64,000 bases of DNA, taken from a virus. Below the pieces are notes generated by a model. The model was given only the letters and a program-made list of their open reading frames with translations, did not search any database and was not told the DNA's origin. The stretch covers positions 55,996 to 119,995 of IMG/VR virus record IMGVR_UViG_3300001533_003144; one strand, 5' to 3'. This document shows, piece after piece, positions 7,846-14,772 of this stretch. Made by a program: the position numbers and the translations under genes. The number at the start of each line of letters is the position of its first letter. Positions within the stretch are counted from its first letter, which is position 1.

Positions 7846-8025
7846 ATGCCTTGTAAAAACTGTATGAACATGGGCTGTCCTTTCAGGTGGGTTAGAATCA
7901 CCATTAATGGGGTTCTTAGAGATCCTCAGTTTATAGTGGTAAGGCACGAAATGGCTGGTAGGTTTTTGTTTGGTTGTAAGAAATATCTACCTGATGAAGA
8001 TTTAAGGGAAGGTTTTAATGGGTAG
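7846..8025 (+). CDS. Small Cys-containing protein, 59 aa
   Basis: The ATG at 7846 lies five bases after the previous stop. The product begins MPCKNCMNMGCPFRW, a CxxC...C cluster, with a fourth Cys near residue 44 (FGCKKYLP), so it may bind zinc. Its stop lies inside the start of the next gene (8-base overlap). No family recognised. Confidence 0.5.
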   Translation: MPCKNCMNMGCPFRWVRITINGVLRDPQFIVVRHEMAGRFLFGCKKYLPDEDLREGFNG

Positions 8026-8344
8026 TTTCGAGTATGTATTATCTTCTTTTATTGAGGATTATGCTGAAGTGTTTAGAGAGGAAAAGGAAAGCGTTCGTAC
8101 CTATAGCCAGATGTGGTTATATATTTGCCACTTTACAAAGCTTCTTTATTTTCGGAGCTTTTTTGATAGAGAAACCTTTTCTATTTTTAGTGAGGTTAGA
8201 CTTCCTGTTGCAAGCAAACCTCCTATTAATTTGATAGTGTTTATGTTTATAGAATCCTATAAGGAGCGTGTTAGGGGGATACAAAATATCTCAGTTATTT
8301 CGGATAGAAACATTAGATATTACGGGTTTGATGAAGAAATTTAA
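8018..8344 (+). CDS. Hypothetical protein, 108 aa
   Basis: The ATG at 8018 overlaps the previous gene. It begins MGSFEYVLSSFIEDYAEVF and is aromatic-rich, with a helical first half. Its last codons and stop form part of the palindrome of the early promoter behind it (8336-8350). No family recognised. Confidence 0.5.
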   Translation: MGSFEYVLSSFIEDYAEVFREEKESVRTYSQMWLYICHFTKLLYFRSFFDRETFSIFSEVRLPVASKPPINLIVFMFIESYKERVRGIQNISVISDRNIRYYGFDEEI

Positions 8345-8380
8345 AATTTCTTTTGACATTGGGGGCTGGTTTGTTATAAT
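8336..8380 (+). promoter_or_regulatory. Early sigma70-type promoter with palindromic operator
   Basis: GAAATT-TAA-AATTTC (8336-8350), then TT, TTGACA (8353-8358), a 16-base spacer starting TTGGGGG, and a perfect TATAAT (8375-8380). The geometry is identical to the copies at 4302 and 46473. It has the best -10 box of the three and faces the structured RNA region. Confidence 0.8.
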
Positions 8381-8386
8381 AGTATT

Positions 8387-8846
8387 AGATCTTTGAAAAA
8401 TGAGTAGAGCTGAAAAGGGTTCTTCTGGACGATGATTCCAAGAGTCGTGGATGCCAAGAAAGAGAACATTTGTGAGGTAGGCAGGGTTGAGGGCATAGCT
8501 GTAAAGGCTGGTATTGCTTAATTTAAAATTCCTTAACATAATACAGAAGTCCGGAACTGACGAAAGAAGTAGTCAAGTCCTACGGAACAGCAATAGAACA
8601 GTAATGAAAATCAAGGTAGCACCTTAGTAGGGGGTTTGGTCTGGATACCATCAGCAGTGGTGGAGTAAGATGGGGGGCTTAACGGACGGGAAGTAACTGT
8701 TATTTCTGAACAACAGAATATTGGAGTACCTGAAGCATGAGGAGGATTCCTAGTGAAAAAGTCGGGGAGTGTAAACTTAAAAAGAAAAATCATTCAGACA
8801 AGTAGCGTTGGAGAGTCCTTTTGAGTTCTATTTATGGAGGTGTGAT
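8387..8846 (+). ncRNA. Candidate structured RNA or long leader, about 450 nt
   Basis: This is the only stretch over 300 bases with no convincing gene. It starts just after a strong promoter and is far less T-rich than the coding DNA around it. Local helices can be drawn: 8419-8428 with 8454-8467 (GTTCT/AGAAC then TCTGG/CCAAGA) enclosing ACGA/TCGT; TCCG 8550 with CGGA 8583 enclosing TGAC/GTCA; TGGT 8637 with ACCA 8647; CTGTT 8697 with AACAG 8712. No terminator is visible before the ankyrin gene, so it may be its leader. Large ornate phage RNAs such as GOLLD and ROOL are of similar scale, but I cannot match it to either by eye. Confidence 0.5.
8753..8824 (+). CDS. Possible leader peptide, 23 aa
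   Basis: A GTG at 8753 follows GGAGG (8741-8745) by seven bases and opens a 23-codon frame beginning MKKSGSVNLKRK, ending at TGA 8822. The ribosome site is good but the frame is short and lies in the candidate RNA, so it may be chance or a leader peptide for the ankyrin gene. Confidence 0.25.
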   Translation: MKKSGSVNLKRKIIQTSSVGESF

Positions 8847-9626
8847 ATGCGAGTAGTTGTTTCTGTTTGGGCTTCTTATCAAACAAGAGAGCGGTCAGAT
8901 TTTAAGGAAGGGACTGTATCGTTAGTTTTTAACGGTGTTCCTTGTAAGGACCGGATTACTGCTGAGATAGTTTCTCAGACTGCTTATATTGCTGATAACA
9001 ACGGTAATACACCATTGAACTGGGCTTCCTATTATGGAAACATCGAAATAGTAGAACTACTTTTACAAGCAGGAGCAGACCCGAATATTGCCAATAAAAA
9101 CGGCAATACACCGTTGTACGAGGCTTCCTCTAAGGGTCATAAGGAAGTTGTAGAACTACTTTTACAAGCAGGGGCAGACCCGAATATTGCCGATAACAAC
9201 GGCAATACGCCGTTGAACTGGGCTTCCTATTATGGAAACATCGAAATAGTAGAACTACTTTTACAAGCAGGAGCAGACCCGAATATTGCCAATAAAAACG
9301 GCTATACACCGTTGTACTGGGCTTCCTATAATGTACACCACGAGGTTGTAGAATTACTTTTAAAATCAGGAGCAGACCCGAATATTGCCGATAAATACGG
9401 CCAAACACCGTTATACTGGGCTTCCTATAGGGGGCACCGCGAAATAGTAGAACTACTGTTACAAGCAGGAGCAGACCCGAATATTGCCAATAAAAACGGC
9501 AATACACCGTTGTACGAGGCTTCCTCTAAGGGTCATAAGGAAGTTGTAGAATTACTGTTACAAGCAGGGGCAGACCCGAATATTGCCGATAACCTCTTTG
9601 GTTTGGTCTCTTGTATCAGTGAGTAA
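8847..9626 (+). CDS. Ankyrin-repeat protein, 259 aa
   Basis: The ATG at 8847 is chosen for GGAGG six bases upstream. About 50 unique residues (MRVVVSVWASYQTRERSD...) are followed by six 33-residue ankyrin repeats with the consensus NGNTPLxWAS, EIVELLLQAGADPNIA. It then ends abruptly (DNLFGLVSCISE). Ankyrin proteins bind other proteins; in a phage this suggests interaction with a host target, but none is indicated. Repeats 1 and 3, and repeats 2 and 6, are identical or nearly so at protein level, showing recent duplication or conversion. Transcription would come from the early promoter at 8353 through the untranslated leader. Confidence 0.85.
   Translation: MRVVVSVWASYQTRERSDFKEGTVSLVFNGVPCKDRITAEIVSQTAYIADNNGNTPLNWASYYGNIEIVELLLQAGADPNIANKNGNTPLYEASSKGHKEVVELLLQAGADPNIADNNGNTPLNWASYYGNIEIVELLLQAGADPNIANKNGYTPLYWASYNVHHEVVELLLKSGADPNIADKYGQTPLYWASYRGHREIVELLLQAGADPNIANKNGNTPLYEASSKGHKEVVELLLQAGADPNIADNLFGLVSCISE
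8994..9587 (+). repeat. Six tandem 99-bp ankyrin-coding repeats
   Basis: An exact 99-bp period runs across six units. DNA identity between units is very high outside a few codons, with units of two alternating types (DNNGNTPLNWASYYGN and NKNGNTPLYEASSKGH). The array should be prone to unit gain and loss by recombination. Confidence 0.9.
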
Positions 9627-9701
9627 ACTTACCGATGAGGAGTATAAAAAAATGTCTGGTAGTGACTTTTTTATTATGGTTATATAGGAGGTGGGGGTAT
9701 T

Positions 9702-10277
9702 ATGAAGTGTATTAAAGACTCCCAAGAAAGGTTTGGGGTTATGTCTTATCAAACCCGTATGACAGAAGAGTTTAGTCTGGTTGTTGATCAGGCTGTTGAG
9801 TTATTAGAGCCTGTAGTCCGGGATATAGGTGTTCCTGTTGAGGTAACGACTTTTCTTGTCAATGGAGAGGATTCCGATGAGATGTGTTGCGAGAAGGAAG
9901 AATGTATTTCAGTTGTAAGGTCTAAGCTTGTTTCAAAATATGGTGAAGATGCTATTGAAGATTACCGCTACTCCAATGATGGAGACCTTGATGTGGTTGA
10001 GGGATGTAGTCAGTGTGGTTCTCCTTTAAATTCGCATCTTACATGGTGTGAATCCGAACTGGTATATGTTGAAGGTCTGTATGATGAGCGTTTTCGGAAA
10101 GAGGGTTTTGTGCTTTATGCTATTCTGAACAGTATGCCTACCTTTGACAGAGAAATAAAGCCTTGGACACTACAGAAGGGGGGAAAGATTCTTGCCAGTG
10201 CTATAGAGGACCGTGAGGCTTTTTTTCAAAGGGTGTTAGTTGTTGCTCAGAGAGTTAAAAAGGTATTTGGTCGATAA
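9702..10277 (+). CDS. Hypothetical protein with Cys pairs, 191 aa
   Basis: The ATG at 9702 follows an AGGAGG-GGGGG region. The product contains CC-EKEEC near residues 63-69, a CxxC (CSQCGSPLNSHLTWC) around residue 106 and an acidic first half, so zinc binding is possible. No family recognised. A 75-base gap before it contains no convincing gene, only a 22-codon GTG frame (9619-9687). Confidence 0.55.
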   Translation: MKCIKDSQERFGVMSYQTRMTEEFSLVVDQAVELLEPVVRDIGVPVEVTTFLVNGEDSDEMCCEKEECISVVRSKLVSKYGEDAIEDYRYSNDGDLDVVEGCSQCGSPLNSHLTWCESELVYVEGLYDERFRKEGFVLYAILNSMPTFDREIKPWTLQKGGKILASAIEDREAFFQRVLVVAQRVKKVFGR

Positions 10278-10303
10278 TATGAGTTTAAATTGGAGGCATT
10301 AAG

Positions 10304-10702
10304 ATGCAGATGATTATTTTGGTTGTATTGGTATTAGTGGTAATTTTTGAGACAGTTAAATCTGTTGTTGAGATTAAAAAGAAAAACAAAGAAAGCCGTG
10401 ATTTCGATTCTCGTTTGACTGAACATCTTTCGGAAACAAGGGTTAGTTTAAATGGTTTCCTTGGTAAAGCTGAGGATCAGATAAATCAGTTTACTGATCA
10501 TATTAAGAGTGATGTATTTGATCAGTTTGCTAAAGAGCTTGAAAAGGCTGAACAGGAGAAGTGGAAAGCCATATCCGAGTTGAACTTATATGTTACGGCA
10601 ATCCGGTCGCTGGATCCTAACTACCGGAAAAAAATCCAGACAAGGGTTGATGCTATGGTTAATAGATCTAAACAACAGCCGGTACAAAAAGACAAGGGGT
10701 AG
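10304..10702 (+). CDS. Membrane-anchored coiled-coil protein, 132 aa
   Basis: MQMIILVVLVLVVIFETVKS is a single N-terminal membrane anchor. A Lys-rich stop-transfer stretch follows, then a helical region of about 90 residues with heptad-like pattern (HLSETRVSLNGFLGKAEDQI). It lies three bases before the peptidase gene. No family recognised; membrane topology is the only solid inference. Confidence 0.55.
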   Translation: MQMIILVVLVLVVIFETVKSVVEIKKKNKESRDFDSRLTEHLSETRVSLNGFLGKAEDQINQFTDHIKSDVFDQFAKELEKAEQEKWKAISELNLYVTAIRSLDPNYRKKIQTRVDAMVNRSKQQPVQKDKG

Positions 10703-10705
10703 TTA

Positions 10706-11506
10706 ATGTTGAGAACTAAGCAAGAAATAAAAAATCTTCTTAAAGAGAGAGTTAAGCAGTTAATGGAGACCCGAATAGGTGCGGTGGAAGATGCTCTTAA
10801 TCTGTGGGGTAAGGTAGAACACACTGATAAACAATCTTGGTGGTATATACCGCCAAAGGGAGGAAAGCCGCCTAAAGCCTGTATGGTAGCCCACATAGAC
10901 ACGGTTGACGATGATAGCAGGAGGGTTGTTAAAGATCTGGATGCTGTCCTGTTATTGGATCCCCCTTCCGAGTCGAGTTGTTTAGGGGCAGATGATCGTG
11001 CCGGGGTAGTTGCTTCTACCTTTTTATGGGAACAGAATCCTGAAGTAGCTCTACTTCTTACTAATTATGAAGAGTCCGGTCGTGCGGGGGTTGCTAATTT
11101 TTGCGATGCTTTTGAATCCCTTGGTATAGATTTTTCGGATCTCAGACTATTTATCTCAATAGACCGTAAAGGTACGCACCATTTTGTGGATTATGCTGGT
11201 AATCCTTATGCGGGGAATGATTGGGTGCGTTCTTTTGGGTGGGAAGAGGAGTACGGGTCTTTTTCAGACATTGCTACTTTACAGCTCCTATTAAAAGTAC
11301 CTGCAATAAATATAGCTACAGGGTATTATCACGAACATACCCTGTACGAACTTTTGGTAATGTCTGAATGGGTTTTTGCTATAGATTTTGTTCAAAAGCT
11401 TATAGATAATATTGCTGGGTGTCCTGTTTTAAGGATTACTGGTGAAATTGATCCTGATGCTGTTTTTTGTTATGATGATATTTATAGATCTGGTTCCGTA
11501 TTATAA
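10706..11506 (+). CDS. Zinc aminopeptidase-like protein (M20/M28/M42 clan pattern), 266 aa
   Basis: The co-catalytic zinc pattern of clan MH can be traced in order: H63-x-D65 (VAHIDTV), D96/D97 (LGADDRAGV), E122-E123 (TNYEESG), D153 (ISIDRKGTH) and H209 or H211 (YYHEHTLYE). The spacing and the GADDRAG and EESG motifs match these exopeptidases and amidohydrolases. At 266 residues it is shorter than usual, consistent with loss of the lid/dimer domain. It would hydrolyse a peptide or amide in the cytoplasm; the substrate is unknown. It ends S-V-L-stop within a class 2 promoter motif. Confidence 0.7.
   Translation: MLRTKQEIKNLLKERVKQLMETRIGAVEDALNLWGKVEHTDKQSWWYIPPKGGKPPKACMVAHIDTVDDDSRRVVKDLDAVLLLDPPSESSCLGADDRAGVVASTFLWEQNPEVALLLTNYEESGRAGVANFCDAFESLGIDFSDLRLFISIDRKGTHHFVDYAGNPYAGNDWVRSFGWEEEYGSFSDIATLQLLLKVPAINIATGYYHEHTLYELLVMSEWVFAIDFVQKLIDNIAGCPVLRITGEIDPDAVFCYDDIYRSGSVL
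11494..11505 (+). promoter_or_regulatory. Class 2 phage promoter motif TTCCGTATTATA
   Basis: An exact copy of the 12-mer overlaps the last codons and stop of the peptidase gene and ends 27 bases before the ATG at 11533. Confidence 0.6.
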
Positions 11507-11532
11507 TATAGATAGGCTTTGGAGGTTTTGTG

Positions 11533-11991
11533 ATGGATATGTCTGATTATTTTCAGTTGTTGAGACCCTTTTTTGCTTGGCGTTCCTCTGAGTTCTTGGG
11601 GGTTAAGTTAATACATAAATCAGCTAAACGCCCTAATTATGTGATTTACAGGGGTCTATCCGAGTCAGGTTCTACAAAACATATCCGGATATATGTTCCA
11701 AAAAAAGACGAGGAGGTTATAGTTCCTTTTTCTAAGGGGTGGTATCTCTGGCAATCGTTTGATGAGGTTAAAGCCTCGATAGATTCTGTGGCATTGGGGG
11801 TTTTGCAGGAGATAAGTAAGGATACTTCTTTAATTGAAGCTATTTTACAGAGTATAAATGTGCTGATAATTGAAAACCGGGTTAAAAGCCCTCGGTTGAT
11901 TTCTCCGGAAGTGGGTAGGGCTGTTTTAGATTTAATCGATAAAAGTCACCGGAGAGACGAGATTAGGGATATCTCTTCTGATGGGGGTTAA
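11533..11991 (+). CDS. Hypothetical protein, 152 aa
   Basis: The ATG at 11533 lies 8 bases after GGAGG; a GTG one codon earlier is also possible. It is a soluble alpha/beta protein (MDMSDYFQLLRPFFAW) with a basic middle and helical end. No family recognised. It is first gene behind a class 2 promoter motif. Confidence 0.55.
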   Translation: MDMSDYFQLLRPFFAWRSSEFLGVKLIHKSAKRPNYVIYRGLSESGSTKHIRIYVPKKDEEVIVPFSKGWYLWQSFDEVKASIDSVALGVLQEISKDTSLIEAILQSINVLIIENRVKSPRLISPEVGRAVLDLIDKSHRRDEIRDISSDGG

Positions 11992-11992
11992 T

Positions 11993-12154
11993 TTGAAAGA
12001 GAGAATTAGTTTTGGGTTTTTCCCTAGGATTTTTCTTGTAGTACCTACCTTTATTATTAGTTGGACGGACGAGGGGGTTGCTCTAAGCTTGAGTTGGTTA
12101 TGTTTAGGTATATCTTTTTTAGTAAAAAAACGCAGGAAATGGGGGTGTAAGTGA
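11993..12154 (+). CDS. Small membrane protein, 53 aa
   Basis: A TTG start at 11993 follows ATGGGGG just upstream. The frame is open for 53 codons, beginning MKERISFGFFPRIFLVV. Two short hydrophobic segments are followed by a basic end (KKRRKWGCK). The stop overlaps the next gene's ATG (TGATG). The TTG start and lack of family make it tentative. Confidence 0.4.
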   Translation: MKERISFGFFPRIFLVVPTFIISWTDEGVALSLSWLCLGISFLVKKRRKWGCK

Positions 12155-12447
12155 TGTGGAGACCTATAAGAAATTCTGCAGGTGAGTGTACTTGTGGTGA
12201 GGCTGTTTTTGGGCTTTACAAGTTTATGGTAAAGTTTGAGGCAGGTGAGTGGGTTACTCGTTGCCCTCAGCTTAATACGGGTTGGATTAGTCTCAAGCTT
12301 CCCGAAAAGACCCCTTTTGAGTTGATCTGTTTCCACGCCTCAAAAAGGCTTTTCCAAGAGTATAAACAAGAAAACGATAAATTTGTTACAAGTTATATAA
12401 ACTATCAAAGGGGATTTCAAAAGGAAGTTGAAGCCCTTAGAAAGTAG
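12154..12447 (+). CDS. Hypothetical protein, 97 aa
   Basis: The ATG at 12154 overlaps the previous stop. It begins MWRPIRNSAGECTCGEAVFG and is basic in its C-terminal helix. No family recognised. Confidence 0.5.
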   Translation: MWRPIRNSAGECTCGEAVFGLYKFMVKFEAGEWVTRCPQLNTGWISLKLPEKTPFELICFHASKRLFQEYKQENDKFVTSYINYQRGFQKEVEALRK

Positions 12448-12467
12448 ATTGTTAAATGGAGGATTTA

Positions 12468-13034
12468 ATGTTAGCTGTGTTTTATGGTAATTTAATTTTT
12501 GCGGATTATTTCCCTAAAAACTACCCTTTAAAGGTAGTGAACTTTGAGCACTATTCTTCTTCTAAGGATATGCTTGACGCCGTTACAGACCCTAATTCGG
12601 TCGTGATTGTTGAAAATGTCTATAAACTGAAAATCTACTATGAATATTTTATCAGTAGGGCAATATCAAACAGTAAAGAAAGTATTGTGGTGTTATCTGA
12701 ACTCCGGTTTGATTATTTCAGGGAAGTGAAAAGGGCTATGGCTACTTTTCTTGCTAAACTTTCAAAGGTGCCTAATCCGGTGGTATTCACTTTCCCTTTA
12801 GAGGAGAGGGAGAATAATCTTTATAACCGTATATACCCTGCTGGGTACGATGATTTTTCTTTGTTTGGAGGTAACTTCAAGATGATCGTACCTTTTACGG
12901 AGGTTGATGGCAGTCCTATAGCTATAACCTCTTTAGCTCTACAGAGGAATGTGAAGTTTAAGAACTTTTCAGAGTATCGGGAATATCTCCTATCTTTTCT
13001 ACCTAAAGAAGATTCTGGGGGAAGTGCCTCTTAA
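12468..13034 (+). CDS. Hypothetical protein, 188 aa, alpha/beta
   Basis: The ATG at 12468 is set by GGAGG upstream; an ATG at 12456 lies before that site. The product reads as alternating strands and helices (LAVFYGNLIF, SVVIVENVYKL, ESIVVLSELR, PVVFTFPLEE), reminiscent of a degenerate nucleotide-binding fold without a P-loop. No family recognised. Confidence 0.5.
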   Translation: MLAVFYGNLIFADYFPKNYPLKVVNFEHYSSSKDMLDAVTDPNSVVIVENVYKLKIYYEYFISRAISNSKESIVVLSELRFDYFREVKRAMATFLAKLSKVPNPVVFTFPLEERENNLYNRIYPAGYDDFSLFGGNFKMIVPFTEVDGSPIAITSLALQRNVKFKNFSEYREYLLSFLPKEDSGGSAS

Positions 13035-13038
13035 AGCT

Positions 13039-13048
13039 TTATATAATA
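13039..13048 (+). promoter_or_regulatory. Class 3 (late) promoter motif TTATATAATA
   Basis: One of seven TTATA(T/G)AATA motifs upstream of structural or lysis genes. It ends 24 bases before the spanin ATG at 13073. It resembles the T4 late box TATAAATA without matching it. Confidence 0.55.
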
Positions 13049-13072
13049 CTTGAGCAAGGCTGTGAGGTTAAA

Positions 13073-13489
13073 ATGTTTTCGGTTGCCTTTAAAATTATAA
13101 AAGACTTCGTTTTAAAATACTGGTATGTTGTCCTTATAGCTTTGCTCGTTTTGGCTGTTTTAGCTTATGTGGGTGTATTGAGGTACAGGTTGGTTAGAGT
13201 TAATCGTGAAAATGAGCGGCTTACTACGGAACTGATTGAACAGCAGTTTATTATATCCTCTTTAAAGGAGGAGGTTGCTCGTTTTAAAAAGGAGAGGGTT
13301 TACCGGGACAAGTTAATTAAGGTGTTAGAAGAAATGAAAAGAGAGGAGATTATCCGGGAAAAACATTTTCATACTCAAGTTGAGAATAATAAAACTGTTG
13401 TAGAAAAATATGAGGAAACTAATGATCTTTTACCCGTCTTTTGTGAGATTGATCGGTACTTCGGTATTACTACTGATCAGTGTGAGTAG
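13073..13489 (+). CDS. Inner-membrane spanin (Rz-like), 138 aa
   Basis: One membrane segment (about residues 17-36, YWYVVLIALLVLAVLAYVGV) is followed by a long charged coiled coil (residues 45-115) and a short Pro/Cys-containing end. This is the standard i-spanin layout: N-terminus in, coiled coil spanning the periplasm. The overlapping downstream frame encodes a small lipoprotein, the classic Rz/Rz1 arrangement. Together they fuse inner and outer membranes at the last step of lysis of a Gram-negative host. The pair opens the late block behind a late motif. Confidence 0.7.
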   Translation: MFSVAFKIIKDFVLKYWYVVLIALLVLAVLAYVGVLRYRLVRVNRENERLTTELIEQQFIISSLKEEVARFKKERVYRDKLIKVLEEMKREEIIREKHFHTQVENNKTVVEKYEETNDLLPVFCEIDRYFGITTDQCE

Positions 13490-13763
13490 CTGCTGTCACT
13501 TTTGTCCTACAGAGGTAGTTACTCAGACTCGCTATGTTATACCTGATTTTGCTGAATGCAGTTTATTCTATCCGGAAGAGGTGGAGTACAGTCCCTTACC
13601 TAAAAACAGTTTAAGTCGGTTTACCGGGGAAGATCTTCTGGTGTTATTGAACAATTTAGCCCTTAGAGAGAAGGAATTAAATTCTCTCAAGGCGGTTATA
13701 TCTTGTTACAGTAGGGTTTTAAAGGAAGCTTCTACAGTTTTTAAGGGAGATAAAGATGAATAA
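13422..13763 (+). CDS. Outer-membrane lipoprotein spanin (Rz1-like), 113 aa
   Basis: It starts inside the i-spanin gene in another frame. ATG 13422 is preferred because GAGG lies six bases upstream; ATG 13410 is an alternative. A short hydrophobic signal (TSVLLLISVSSC) ends in a lipobox with Cys, giving an outer-membrane lipoprotein. The mature part has the Pro-rich stretch expected near the start (EYSPLPKN) and a helical end. It is larger than lambda Rz1 but the overlap with the i-spanin supports the role. Confidence 0.65.
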   Translation: MIFYPSFVRLIGTSVLLLISVSSCCHFCPTEVVTQTRYVIPDFAECSLFYPEEVEYSPLPKNSLSRFTGEDLLVLLNNLALREKELNSLKAVISCYSRVLKEASTVFKGDKDE

Positions 13764-14772
13764 GGTGAATGTTTTTTATGTGGATCAGTTTTATAGTGAT
13801 ATAGTCCTTCTGGGGGATTCTGCTCCTGCCAAAGTACATTGTTGTGAGTTAAGTTTACCTTTTGCACTGGCAGCAGAAGTAAAGACTCCTAAACTTTTTG
13901 CAGGTGAACTTACTCATATCATACTTAAAAGTGATTCAGGTTACGGGTTTAGTCCTAATTTGGTTTGTATTTCTGGAGACACTATTATTACCCCTGTACT
14001 GATTAGTGAGGGTATTTTGGCTATCCCTGTAAAAAAGAGTGCCGGTACACATAGTTTTGTTCTTACGGACGGGGTTTCTAACTTAGGGTTTTCGGTAGAG
14101 TTTGTGGGTGTGTTAGATTCTGTGGATACTTTTTCTTTTATAGACAAGTATTACTTTCCTTTCTTTGGTGGATTAACTCGTAAGGTTGTTTTAGAGGTTG
14201 ATTCTTCTTTTCAAATACACAAAATTACCGCTAATGGGATACCTGTAGGGGATTTGTCTTTTCTGGATTCTCATTATGTCCTCTTCAGTTGTTCTTTTCC
14301 TTTAAATGGTTCCTATGGTATTGTTCTATATGATGATGAAGATAACATTCTACATTCGTTTTCGGTTACAGTTGCTTTGGAGCAGCAAATAGATGTAGGT
14401 GTTGTCGGTACTTTTTTTGAGGACTTTATGTATGTTTATCTTCTTTCCGGCCAGTATCCTGCAGGAGGTGTGTTTGTCATAGATCATGGTGATTTTCTTA
14501 TTAAACCTGTCTCAAATTTGGAGACATTGCCCGACAAGATGGCGTTATCTGAATCCGATAGGTTCGTTTTTGTTGTTCGGGACAGGGCAGGTGGTGTTGT
14601 TCCTTTAACGGGCTATACCATTACTTCTCAGGGGTTTTCTTTGTCGGGTTTTACTGATCACAATGGGGTTATCTCTTTATCTTGGTATCAGTTACCTAAA
14701 GTTTTTGATCTGAGTTTTTCCAGCTATGACTTGACTTATCTTAACTGTACATTAAGCAATAAGGGAAAATAA
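13756..14772 (+). CDS. Hypothetical virion protein, beta-rich, 338 aa
   Basis: Not recognised. It is almost all beta with repeated hydrophobic/Gly strands and Ig-like segment boundaries (about residues 45-115, 125-210, 215-330). It overlaps the o-spanin by 8 bases and the next gene by one. Its place before connector-like genes and the sheath suggests a neck or head-surface protein; that is inference from position. Confidence 0.5.
   Translation: MNKVNVFYVDQFYSDIVLLGDSAPAKVHCCELSLPFALAAEVKTPKLFAGELTHIILKSDSGYGFSPNLVCISGDTIITPVLISEGILAIPVKKSAGTHSFVLTDGVSNLGFSVEFVGVLDSVDTFSFIDKYYFPFFGGLTRKVVLEVDSSFQIHKITANGIPVGDLSFLDSHYVLFSCSFPLNGSYGIVLYDDEDNILHSFSVTVALEQQIDVGVVGTFFEDFMYVYLLSGQYPAGGVFVIDHGDFLIKPVSNLETLPDKMALSESDRFVFVVRDRAGGVVPLTGYTITSQGFSLSGFTDHNGVISLSWYQLPKVFDLSFSSYDLTYLNCTLSNKGK

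Noticed and set aside
8387-8846. Group I or group II intron
   Set aside because: I could not find the conserved P7/P3 core or domain V, the flanks do not form a split gene, and no homing endonuclease is present.
9130-9507. Minus-strand ORF across the ankyrin repeats
   Set aside because: Shadow of the repeated plus-strand codons; no start signal and implausible composition.
8994-9587. Regular 99-bp repeats that could look like a CRISPR array
   Set aside because: The units are contiguous coding repeats in one frame that translate to ankyrin repeats; there are no spacers.
13410-13763. Overlap of the two genes at 13.4 kb as an annotation error
   Set aside because: Overlapping frames with a membrane coiled coil and a lipobox protein are the known spanin arrangement.
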